From: Pseudacidobacterium ailaaui
Lineage (GTDB): Bacteria > Acidobacteriota > Terriglobia > Terriglobales > Acidobacteriaceae
Direction of reading: 5' to 3'
Assembly (NCBI RefSeq): GCF_000688455.1
Contig: NZ_JIAL01000001.1
Span: forward strand, 3,069,001-3,133,000
Length of the DNA stretch: 64,000 bases
Shown here: piece by piece, positions 27,112 to 37,404 of the stretch
How the letters are laid out: each line of letters begins with the position of its first letter
Numbering within the stretch: the first letter of the stretch is position 1
Program-made: the position numbers and the translations under genes
Notes under the pieces: generated by a model
What the model was told of the DNA's origin: nothing
The model's database searches: none
What the model saw: only the letters and a program-made list of their open reading frames with translations

Positions 27112-28530
27112 GGGATGCCTCCTGCGCTCCGAGATCGACCTTGCCGTAGATATCGATGAGGTTCTGTACTCGGCCCTCGGCGTCTTTCAGCGCTTCCTGC
27201 ACGCGGTGACGTGCCGTTCCTCCAAGCACATCATGGCAGTCGAGTGTCGCTTCGAGTGTAATGGCAGCAAAGAAGTCCTGCTCGAACTCAGGGCCAAATT
27301 GCTTGAGTTCATTGAGGGTCAGTTGGTCCAACTCACAGCCTTTGTCCAGACAATAACGAACAGCATTGCCGATTTTTTCATGGGCCTTGCGGAAGGGAAC
27401 TCCCTTATGAACAAGATAGGTCGCCGCAGCCATTGCATTCATAAATCCGGTTTGGCAAGCTGCGCGCATCCGGTCGGTGCGGAAGTTTAGCGCCGCCGTA
27501 AATTTCGCCAACAGATTGAGGGTAAGATGCATTGCGGTGGTTGCGGTAAAGACAGGCTCCTGGGTCTCCTGTAGGTCCTTGTTGTAAGCCAACGGCAGGC
27601 CTTTTAGTTGTAGAACGACTGCCTGGGCTGCTCCATTCACCCGGCCCACTTTGGCGCGGACCAGCTCCGTCAGGTCAGGATTTTTCTTCTGCGGCATCGC
27701 GCTTGATCCGGTAGAAAATGCCTCGGGCAAATCGACAAAACCAAACTCAGCAGTGGAGAACAGCGTGATCTCTTCCGCAAATCGGCTGGCATGCAATGCA
27801 ACCAGCGTCAGCGCGTTCAGATATTCGAGGACAAAGTCGCGGTCGCTGGTTGCGTCCATGCTGTTGGCCGTTGGGGCGGTGAAACGAAGCTCTCTGGCAG
27901 CAACATTGCGGTCCAGCGCCAGCGTCGCTCCAGCAATGGGGCCCGAACCAAGCGGGCAGAAATTCAGGCGCTTCGCGCAGTCTTCGAGGCGTGAAATGTC
28001 GCGCAGCAACATCTCGACATACGCCAGCAGCCAATGTGCAACAAGCACAGGCTCGGCGCGCTGCAGGTGCGTGTATGAAGGCATCACGGCACTGCCCATC
28101 GTTTTCGCTTTTTCAATCAGCTGTTGCGCCCATGCTGCAATGTGCATGATGGCCACGCGAATACGGAAACGAATGTATAAACGCAGGTCTGTTGCGATCT
28201 GTTCATTACGGCTGCGGCCCGTGTGCAGTTTCAGGCCGAGATCGCCGAGGGCGTCGACGAGTTTCATCTCGACGAAGTGATGGATGTCTTCGGCATCGGC
28301 CTCGCTGATACCTGATGCTGCAATCTGGTCCAGAGCAACGGAAATCCGCGACCTCTCATCCTGTGTCAAGACCCCGGCCGCTTCAAGAGCGAGCGCATGA
28401 GCTTTACTGGCAGCTACTTCGTCATCGAGCAGTTGCCGGTCAAAGCGAAAGGAACGCTGCCAGTGGTCGAACGCAGGATCCAGCGGTTCGCGGAAGCGAC
28501 CAGACCACATCTTGCCCTGCTGTTCACTCA

Positions 28531-28531
<1 letters not shown>
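27098..28531 (-). CDS. argH: argininosuccinate lyase
   Basis: ArgH splits argininosuccinate into arginine and fumarate. The 477-residue enzyme has MWSGRFREPLDPAFDHWQRSF, HTGRSRNEQIATDLRLY, the YTHLQRAEPVLVAHW helix, and the family signature GSSAMPQKKNPDLTELVR with the catalytic serine. I use the ATG at 28531, whose first base is the last base of the argG stop; a TTG immediately before it is a less likely start. Confidence 0.96.
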
Positions 28532-30941
<2,410 letters not shown>

Positions 30942-30949
<8 letters not shown>

Positions 30950-32201
30950 TTTCAGTTCCTCCTTGGGATTGAGCGCGCTCGCCGGCGTAGGCAGGGCTGT
31001 GCTCGGTAAAGATTTGGTCCAGGGCAGCCGCGGCTTCATCCACGTGTGCCCGTTGAATGATATAGGGCGGCAGGAAGCGCAGCACTGTCTCGCTCGTGCG
31101 GTTGATGAGGATGTGCCGTTTCATCATCTCCGCCAGAACAGTTTTCGCCAGTTCAACGGATTCCACTTCAATGGCCAGCATCAGGCCAAGCCCTCGCACT
31201 TCCGTAATGGCGCTGTGCTTCTGCATAAGCGTTTTGAGCTTTTGCTGGAAATAACCGCCAACGCTGTGGATGTGGTCGAGAAGGTGCTCCTTCTCCATGG
31301 TGTCAATCACAGCAATCGCTGTAGTGCAGGCAAGCGGACCGCCTCCAAATGTTGTGCCGTGCATTCCCGGATGGATTGCATGCGCAGCCTCTTCCTTGCA
31401 AAGCATGGCGCCCAGCGGCAGCCCTCCGGCAAGCGGTTTTGCGAGGGTGGTCACATCGGGCTGCACTCCGTAATGTTGATAGGCGAACCACTTTCCTGTG
31501 CGCCCGAGTCCGGCCTGGATTTCATCTATGATCAGCAGCGCGCCTGTCGATTGCGTCAGTTCGCGTGCCGTCTGCATAAATTCCTGCGAAACAGGCCGGA
31601 CACCGCCCTCGCCCTGGACTGCTTCCAGCAGCACTGCACAGACATCGGTCGAAAACTTTGCCTTGAGGTCAGCAACATCATTGAAGCGGACAAACTCCAC
31701 TCCAGGCATCACCGGAGCAAATGGCTCCCGGTACTTTTCCTTGTGTGTCGCAGCCACCGAACCCATCGTGCGCCCATGGAAGCTGTGCTCAAGGGCCAGA
31801 ATCTTTGTGCCCATCGGTTTGCCTTCACCGCGCTTTAAGCCAGCGTGAGCGCGGGCCAGTTTCAGGGCCGCCTCAATAGCTTCCGTTCCGCTGTTGCAGA
31901 AGAAGGCACGGTCCATTCCGCTCTTCTCCGTCAGACGCAGGGCCAGCTCGGCCTGGCCTTCATGAAAGTATAGGTTGGAGATGTGAATCAGCTTTTTGCT
32001 TTGCTCAGCAATGGCACCTACGATGGCCGGATGGCCATAGCCCAGCGCATTCACGCCGATACCGCTCAGCAAATCCAGATAGCGTTCGCCATTCTCGTCA
32101 ATCAGATGAACGCCTTCTCCCCGCACAAAGAGCAGAGGATTGCGCTCATAGGTGGAAAGCAGCAGCTTTGTCTCTGCCGCGCGAATTGCATCGAGTTTCA
32201 T
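30942..32201 (-). CDS. argD: acetylornithine aminotransferase
   Basis: ArgD transfers the amino group to N-acetylglutamate semialdehyde using PLP. The 419-residue class III aminotransferase has [55 protein letters not shown], the [24 protein letters not shown] block, the PLP lysine in [15 protein letters not shown], and [12 protein letters not shown] use the ATG at 32201, which has GGAG upstream. A TTG five codons earlier is in frame. It lies 64 bp after argB and overlaps argF by 8 bp. Confidence 0.95.
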
Positions 32202-32265
32202 TGAAGAAGTCTCCAAAGTTGCCTGCGAAGAATGCTGTCTTTTAAGAGCACAGCGGCGAAGGATT

Positions 32266-33048
32266 CTAAGCCACCATCACTTCCGTCCCATGGTTGACCC
32301 GGGCGCTGCACAGGTCAGGTAGGACCGATGCCACTTCTGCAGGCAGAATACGCACGCGCTTGACGCCCTGCAGCAGGGCCTCGCGGCAGGCGCTCAGTTT
32401 TGGCAGCATTCCTCCGCTGATCACGGCGTCTTTGGCGAGCTTCGCGATCTGGTCAATGGAGAGCCAGCGCATCACCTCACCATTCGCGTCCTTCACCCCA
32501 GGAACGTCCGTGAGAAAAACCAGTGCATCGGCTTTGCAGGCGGCTGCGCAGGCAGACGCCATCTCATCGGCATTGATGTTGTAGTATTCGCCATCAAAAC
32601 CGAGTGCAAGGCTGGAGATCACTGGTACTGCGCCCATCTTCCAGATGGCTTCCAGCCAGCGCGGATCAGACGCAACAATTTCACCCACAAAGCCTAGATC
32701 GGGCGCCGTGCGCTTTTTGCGTGCACGAAAGACCAGGCCATCACCACCACAGAGTCCTACGGCAGCCTGCCCATGCTTGCCCAGAGCGGCCACCAATGAT
32801 TTGTTGACGCGCCCGCTTAACACCATCAGCGCAGTGTCCCGTGTCTCAGCATCCGTCACACGCAGGCCGGAAATAAATTCACTCTGTTTGCCAAGCTGCT
32901 TTAAAGTTTTGGTCAACTGCACACCGCCGCCATGCACCAGGGCCACCTGGTTGCCGTCCTTCACCAGTTCCGCAATCGCCTTGGCGCAACTCTCGCGCAG
33001 TTCGGGATTTTCCAGTGCAGCGCCGCCAAGTTTTACGACGAATTTCAT
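32266..33048 (-). CDS. argB: acetylglutamate kinase
   Basis: ArgB phosphorylates N-acetylglutamate. The 260-residue amino-acid kinase has the N-terminal VVKLGGAAL lysine strand, LVHGGGVQLTKTLKQLG, SGRVNKSLVAALG, AVGLCGGDGL and the C-terminal NINADEMASACAAACKADALVFLTDVPGV. It resembles the shorter E. coli-like enzymes, without the N-terminal helix associated with arginine-inhibited hexameric forms, so feedback control may rest on the synthase or on ArgR. The ATG overlaps the argC stop (ATGA). Confidence 0.94.
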   Translation of the reverse strand: MKFVVKLGGAALENPELRESCAKAIAELVKDGNQVALVHGGGVQLTKTLKQLGKQSEFISGLRVTDAETRDTALMVLSGRVNKSLVAALGKHGQAAVGLCGGDGLVFRARKKRTAPDLGFVGEIVASDPRWLEAIWKMGAVPVISSLALGFDGEYYNINADEMASACAAACKADALVFLTDVPGVKDANGEVMRWLSIDQIAKLAKDAVISGGMLPKLSACREALLQGVKRVRILPAEVASVLPDLCSARVNHGTEVMVA

Positions 33049-34097
33049 ATCAACCCCTCCGCTTCATTCCATCCATACATGACATTGAGGTTTTGCACCG
33101 CTTGTCCAGCAGCGCCCTTGAGCAGGTTGTCCAAACACGACACAATCACGCATCGTCGTCCATCGGCGGCAAGCTGAAAACCGATATCGCAGAAATTCGT
33201 CCGCACCGAATACTGGATCTGAGGCAGATGTCCGGCAGGGAAGACCCGCACCAGAGGGCTATTTTTATAAAACTCGCGGAAGCAGGCTTCCACTTCCTCT
33301 GAAGTCCTTTTTTCTTGAAACCAGAAATAGATCGTTGAAAGAATTCCACGCGGAATCGGCAGCAGATGCGGCGTGAAAGTAATCTGTTCCGACTTCAGAT
33401 CCAGCTGCTCCAGCAACTCGCCTGTGTGACGGTGGCCGAAAACACCATATGCTGAAAGATTGTCCGCGGCATACATGAAGTGTGTTTTCGCCGTCGGGGC
33501 CTTGCCTGCACCGGAGACACCGGATTTTGAATCACTCACGATGCCACGCTCAGCGTCCACCCAGCCCCTTGCCACCAGCGGTTTCAAAGCCAAAATAATG
33601 GACGTGGCGTAGCATCCGGGATTGGCAACCAATTCCGCATCCTTAATTTCATCGCGATGCAGCTCTGGCATTCCGTAGACAGCTTTGGTCTGCGTCTTTA
33701 CTGCTACATCCGAGCCTTCATCGGGAAACTGATAAACAGCGCGGTTTTCCGCATGGACCAGCCGCCACGCTCCGCTCAAATCCACCACACGAATGCCGTG
33801 TTCCAGGGCCGAGGGCGCCCATTCACGCGACTGTTCATGCGGAGTAGCAAGGAAGAGCACATCCACGCCGCGGTCCTTTATTAGGTCCCAGGAAAATGGT
33901 TCAACCATTATCGCGTGGGAACCATTGTTGTCCATGAGATGCGGATGCAGTTGCGTCAAGGGCTGTGCTGCTTCTGTGCGCCCCAGAAATAAAGGCGCTG
34001 CGCCCTTAAGCTGTGGATGGCGCAGCAGAAGCCGGGCCAGCTCCATTCCGGCGTAGCCTGAAACTCCCATCACCGCGGTTTGAATCTTCTTTGTCAT
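33045..34097 (-). CDS. argC: N-acetyl-gamma-glutamyl-phosphate reductase
   Basis: ArgC reduces acetylglutamyl phosphate to the semialdehyde with NADPH. The 350-residue protein starts with the Rossmann loop TAVMGVSGYAGMELARLLLRHP and has LFLATPHEQS, VVDLSGAWRL, the catalytic cysteine in NPGCYATS, and SDSKSGVSGAGKAPT. The ATG at 34097, two bases after the argR stop, gives the family N-terminus; a longer frame to 34160 would run into argR. It is the second gene of the arginine operon. Confidence 0.95.
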   Translation of the reverse strand: MTKKIQTAVMGVSGYAGMELARLLLRHPQLKGAAPLFLGRTEAAQPLTQLHPHLMDNNGSHAIMVEPFSWDLIKDRGVDVLFLATPHEQSREWAPSALEHGIRVVDLSGAWRLVHAENRAVYQFPDEGSDVAVKTQTKAVYGMPELHRDEIKDAELVANPGCYATSIILALKPLVARGWVDAERGIVSDSKSGVSGAGKAPTAKTHFMYAADNLSAYGVFGHRHTGELLEQLDLKSEQITFTPHLLPIPRGILSTIYFWFQEKRTSEEVEACFREFYKNSPLVRVFPAGHLPQIQYSVRTNFCDIGFQLAADGRRCVIVSCLDNLLKGAAGQAVQNLNVMYGWNEAEGLI

Positions 34098-34099
34098 CG

Positions 34100-34567
34100 T
34101 CAGCCAATCATTTCTTCCAGGCGTGCCTTTAAATACGACGCACTCTTCTGGTCCGGACAAATAATCAGGACCGTGTCATCCCCTGCCAGGGTCCCGACCA
34201 CTTCTTTCCAATCTTCGTGATCAATCGCCAGCGCCACAGGCTGCGCACTTCCACTGGCAGTAATCACAACCAGTTGGTTTTGCGCCTGTTTCACCTTCAG
34301 GCCAAAGCTTCTCAGAACTTCATGAACAGAAGGCAAACCCGTCTCTTCTTCGGCGCGGAGGTGCCCATTTCCATTGCCATTTCCATTGGGAAGGGCATAG
34401 CCGTTGGGCCCTTTATAGAGATGTAATTCGTGGATGTCCCGCGAGACTGTGGCCTGGGTCACATCAAAGCCGCGCCGCACAAGTTTCCGCCGCAGCTCCT
34501 CCTGGTTGGAGATGACCGTTGTCGCCACCAGTTCCCGAATTGCGTTATGTCTCTCTACTTTGCTCAA
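34100..34567 (-). CDS. argR: arginine repressor ArgR
   Basis: ArgR is the hexameric arginine-sensing regulator that binds ARG boxes. The 155-residue protein has the winged-helix part MSKVERHNAIRELVATTVISN with FDVTQATVSRDIHELHL as recognition helix. A Gly/Asn-rich linker (NGNGNGNGH) follows, then the C-terminal core that binds arginine, with GTLAGDDTVLIICPD. It begins at TTG 34567 without a visible ribosome binding site, and the start lies two bases after the stop of a 13-codon upstream ORF, so re-initiation is plausible. It leads the arg operon, next to two ARG boxes, implying autoregulation. Confidence 0.95.
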   Translation of the reverse strand: MSKVERHNAIRELVATTVISNQEELRRKLVRRGFDVTQATVSRDIHELHLYKGPNGYALPNGNGNGNGHLRAEEETGLPSVHEVLRSFGLKVKQAQNQLVVITASGSAQPVALAIDHEDWKEVVGTLAGDDTVLIICPDQKSASYLKARLEEMIG

Positions 34568-34569
34568 AA

Positions 34570-34611
34570 TCAGAAAAAACGCGGCAGCAGAGCCGCGTCC
34601 TCACGATGCAT
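34570..34611 (-). CDS. 13-codon leader ORF upstream of argR
   Basis: The reading frame MHREDAALLPRFF runs from an ATG at 34611 to a TGA at 34570 and ends two bases before the argR TTG. Arginine codons (CGT) occupy positions 3 and 11. The expected transcription start is only about 10 bases upstream, so the message would be nearly leaderless. The second half of the ORF forms the stem of a terminator. There is no homologue I can name and translation is inferred from layout only. Confidence 0.4.
   Translation of the reverse strand: MHREDAALLPRFF
34574..34598 (-). terminator. intrinsic terminator inside the argR leader (possible attenuator)
   Basis: On the minus strand ACGCGGC (34598-34592) pairs with GCCGCGT (34585-34579) around a TCTGCT loop, followed directly by six T (34579-34574). 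This is a complete Rho-independent terminator placed between the promoter and the argR start codon, and it overlaps the leader ORF. Confidence 0.75.
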
Positions 34612-34620
34612 AAAAATACA
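34607..34620 (-). promoter_or_regulatory. ARG box 1 (ArgR operator)
   Basis: TGCATAAAAATACA fits the 5-4-5 ARG-box pattern TGAAT-N4-ATTCA at 8 of 10 conserved bases. It covers the predicted transcription start and the ATG of the leader ORF. Its centre is 21 bp from that of box 2, the spacing known for paired ARG boxes. Confidence 0.75.
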
Positions 34621-34625
34621 ATATC

Positions 34626-34656
34626 ATTGTATAAATATACAAATCCCACTTGTCAA
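34626..34656 (-). promoter_or_regulatory. sigma-70 promoter of the arg operon
   Basis: A perfect -35 TTGACA lies at 34656-34651. The -10 is TATACA at 34633-34628 (17-bp spacer) or TACAAT at 34631-34626 (19-bp spacer). Transcription should begin near 34620. Both ARG boxes overlap it, so ArgR would block RNA polymerase directly. Confidence 0.75.
34628..34641 (-). promoter_or_regulatory. ARG box 2 (ArgR operator)
   Basis: TGTATAAATATACA is a palindrome with the same 5-4-5 geometry, and the symmetry extends one base on each side (34627-34642). It covers the -10 region of the argR promoter. Confidence 0.78.
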
Positions 34657-34708
34657 TAGATTTTGTTTATTTTCCGGAAAAAGGGCCGGGAATGCGGCCA
34701 AGTGGAGC

Positions 34709-34739
34709 TGAGGATGACGGAAGGACGGCGTCATCCTCA
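34709..34739 (-). terminator. strong hairpin between galE and argR
   Basis: TGAGGATGACG (34709-34719) pairs perfectly with CGTCATCCTCA (34729-34739), an 11-bp stem with a 9-base loop, 19 bp after the galE stop. No T-run follows on either strand, so it may be a galE 3'-end structure rather than a proven intrinsic terminator. Confidence 0.5.
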
Positions 34740-34758
34740 AACGGGCAAGGCAGCCGGG

Positions 34759-35742
34759 TCAGGATGTAGCCGTCAACTGATAGCGCTGTTGGTGCCACTT
34801 CCAGGCGCTGGCGAGAATGCTGTCCAGGGATGCGAACTCTGGTTTCCAGCCAAGTTCACGACCAATTTTTTCTGAACTCGCAATCAGAATGGCTGGGTCG
34901 CCGGGGCGCCGCTGTGCCTCTTCAACGGGAATGGGATGGCCGGTCACACGGCGAGCAGCCTCAATGACTTCGCGGATGGAGAAGCCGTGTCCATTGCCGA
35001 GGTTATAGATGAGGCGATCGCGTTCAGCAAGAGCGTTGAAGGCAAGCAGGTGGGCTCTGGCCAGGTCCCACACATGGATATAGTCTCGAATGCAGGTGCC
35101 GTCCGGCGTGGGATAATCGGTTCCGAATACCTTGATGTTGGGACGACGCCCCAGGGCCACGTCCAGTACCAGGGGAATCAGATGCGATTCTGGTTCATGG
35201 GCTTCGCCCCGTCCCTCGATTGCCCCCGCAACATTGAAATAGCGCAGGCTCGCGTAGCGAAAGCCGTGGATCCGATTCAGCCAGGTCAGCATCTGTTCGA
35301 CCAGGAGCTTCGATTCACCGTAAGCATTGGTAGGACAAAGTGGCGCATCTTCCTCAATTGGCGTAGTTTTCGGCTCGCCATAGACCGCTGCGGTGGAGGA
35401 AAAAACGAACTTCTTTACCTTATGCGCCAGCATGACCTCCAGCAACGTGAGGGTCGAAGCGGTGTTATTACGAAAATATACCTCGGGAGACTTCATGCTC
35501 TCTCCGGCTTCAATCAGGGCAGCGAAGTGCATCACTCCATCGAAGGCGTAACTTTGAAAAGCGGCATCCAGCGAGGCCCGATCAGCCAGATCACCCTCAA
35601 GAAAGGTAGCTTTGGCAGGAATGAGGGCCCGATGGGCATGGCACAAATTGTCATAGATGACAGCTTCATGCCCGTTCTGCATTAGAAGCTCGGCCACTGT
35701 CCCACCAATATATCCGGCGCCGCCGGTGACGAGAATTCTCAA
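34759..35742 (-). CDS. galE: UDP-glucose 4-epimerase, TTG start
   Basis: GalE interconverts UDP-glucose and UDP-galactose, feeding exopolysaccharide and LPS sugars. It shows the NAD loop LVTGGAGYIGGTVAELL, HFAALIEAGESMKSPEVYF, the catalytic SSTAAVYGEP and YGESK, and YFNVAGA. The start is TTG at 35742, since AAAGGAGAT lies just upstream and gives 327 residues, normal for GalE. The frame back to 35823 would add 27 residues of unrelated sequence. Confidence 0.94.
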   Translation of the reverse strand: MRILVTGGAGYIGGTVAELLMQNGHEAVIYDNLCHAHRALIPAKATFLEGDLADRASLDAAFQSYAFDGVMHFAALIEAGESMKSPEVYFRNNTASTLTLLEVMLAHKVKKFVFSSTAAVYGEPKTTPIEEDAPLCPTNAYGESKLLVEQMLTWLNRIHGFRYASLRYFNVAGAIEGRGEAHEPESHLIPLVLDVALGRRPNIKVFGTDYPTPDGTCIRDYIHVWDLARAHLLAFNALAERDRLIYNLGNGHGFSIREVIEAARRVTGHPIPVEEAQRRPGDPAILIASSEKIGRELGWKPEFASLDSILASAWKWHQQRYQLTATS

Positions 35743-36211
35743 AATTCCATCTCCTTTTGGGTTTGTTACGGTTGCAGATGCGGAAGGGAAAACATCAGGA
35801 ACAAAGGGAACCTTTTTATTCACTTCCAGAGTAGCTGAAAGTTTTTATGGAAGCATCTAATCAGGAAAAGATTACACGGAAGAGGTATGAAATTCCGTAA
35901 AGTGACCAAGGTAATAGTTACTAGTAAGTTCTACTTAATTACTTGTTTGCGACGAGAATTGTCCTTAAATTTAGGCGGAAATGAGTGTCTTGCAGAGGAT
36001 GTGAGATAGTGATTGGAGTGGGTGTTTTTACCTAGAGAGTGAAGACCGACCCCTCGTTATTTGGCAATCAACTTGCACATCATTCATTTGAGGGACTGCT
36101 CGTCTGCCTTCCATGCCTTGGGAAGTGAATATTTTGAATGTAGAGGCGAATGGATTCGTCTATCAAATTTTAGAGTTTTAGAGAAAAAGGTCATTTGGAC
36201 AACTGGAAGTT
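35743..36211. other. AT-rich divergent intergenic region
   Basis: About 470 bp separate galE from the TonB-like gene, and the sequence is clearly more AT-rich than its surroundings. It contains a perfect 10-bp palindrome TTACTAGTAA at 35918-35927 and several A/T runs. I see no convincing ORF, tRNA or terminator; promoters for both flanking genes should be here. Confidence 0.5.
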
Positions 36212-37291
36212 ATGGCGAGTAACGGGAACGATCCGCTGAATCGGGCAAATTTGGGTCTTCTGCCCGAAGAAAAGGGCAGATTCGGGTCATTTGGTGTAAG
36301 TACAGTCATCAACCTGGTGGCTGCCGGAATCCTGATTCTTCTAACGATGGCGCAGATTCATCAGGAGCAAAAGCGCCGTCAATATCAGACCACGGAATTG
36401 ATATTTCCGGTAGAGCAGCCGAAGCCGTACGTGCCGCCTGCTCCAAAAATCCACATTATTCCTCCGCCTCCAAAAATTGAGCAACCGAAGATCACGCTCC
36501 CGAAGCCTCAGCCGGAGCCGCCGAAACCCGTGGCGGTAAAAGTTCCGACCCCAGAGATGCCGAAACTGGAGCCTGCGCCGCCCAAGGCCGTGACGCCACC
36601 GCCGCAGCCAAAGGTCGGGCTTTTCAAGAGCGCGGTCCCGACGCGAGTGGCGAACAATAATTCAGCTCCCACCCCGAAGACGGGCGGCTTTGGCGACCCC
36701 AACGGAGTAACTCCTAATCCTCATGCTACCCGTCCAGCCACCATTGCTGCGGTCGGAGCTTTTGCTGCAGCGCCTGGTCCGGCAAATGGAGCCGGAGCGG
36801 CGCGTCAGGGGGCAGTCCATGGGACGGATTTTGGCTCTGGAGTCGCCAATGGGGTACCCGGTGGGAAGGACCGCGGTACAGTTGCCTCGGCGGGATTTAA
36901 GAGTGGAGTTGTGGGAGGTACGGGGGCCCCGGGGAGCCATGGGACTGTGGCCACAGGCGGATTTCAGACTCCTGTGGGTACAGGAAATGGTGAGCAGCAC
37001 CTGGCCAAGATGCAGGAGCCACAGTCGACCCCAATTGTGGTGGTCTCGAAGCCGCTTCCACAGTACACACCAGAGGCGAGACAGCTACGGATTCAAGGGG
37101 ATGTAACGCTGGAAGTTCGCTTTACCGCCTCCGGGCGGGTTGAAGTGCTGAGGGTTGTCAGCGGGCTTGGACATGGTCTGGATCAGCAGGCAATTCTGGC
37201 TGCGGAGAAGATCCGGTTTAAGCCCGCCACCAAAAATGGCATTCCGGTGGACGAAGTGAGCACGATCCGGATCACGTTCCAGCTGGCATAG
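36212..37291 (+). CDS. TonB-like energy transducer protein
   Basis: This 359-residue protein has a single N-terminal membrane anchor (VINLVAAGILILLTMAQIH, about residues 31-50), a long Pro/Lys-rich periplasmic spacer (repeats of PPPKIEQPK, PKPQPEPPKP and similar), and a Gly/Ala/Thr-rich stretch. It ends in a TonB C-terminal domain (LPQYTPEARQLRIQGDVTLEVRF with KIRFKPATKNGIPV). TonB passes proton-motive energy from ExbB/ExbD to outer-membrane receptors. ExbB/D are not nearby, and the Gly-rich insert of about 120 residues between spacer and domain is unusual. Confidence 0.85.
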   Translation: MASNGNDPLNRANLGLLPEEKGRFGSFGVSTVINLVAAGILILLTMAQIHQEQKRRQYQTTELIFPVEQPKPYVPPAPKIHIIPPPPKIEQPKITLPKPQPEPPKPVAVKVPTPEMPKLEPAPPKAVTPPPQPKVGLFKSAVPTRVANNNSAPTPKTGGFGDPNGVTPNPHATRPATIAAVGAFAAAPGPANGAGAARQGAVHGTDFGSGVANGVPGGKDRGTVASAGFKSGVVGGTGAPGSHGTVATGGFQTPVGTGNGEQHLAKMQEPQSTPIVVVSKPLPQYTPEARQLRIQGDVTLEVRFTASGRVEVLRVVSGLGHGLDQQAILAAEKIRFKPATKNGIPVDEVSTIRITFQLA

Positions 37292-37404
37292 TAGAGCACG
37301 GCAACTTCTTGTGAAGGAAGGTCAGGATTCAGTGGTTTTCAGGTGCGGCAAATGCGGTCTGTCCGCCAAGACAAAGAACATAAATATATATCAGGAGCTA
37401 GACA

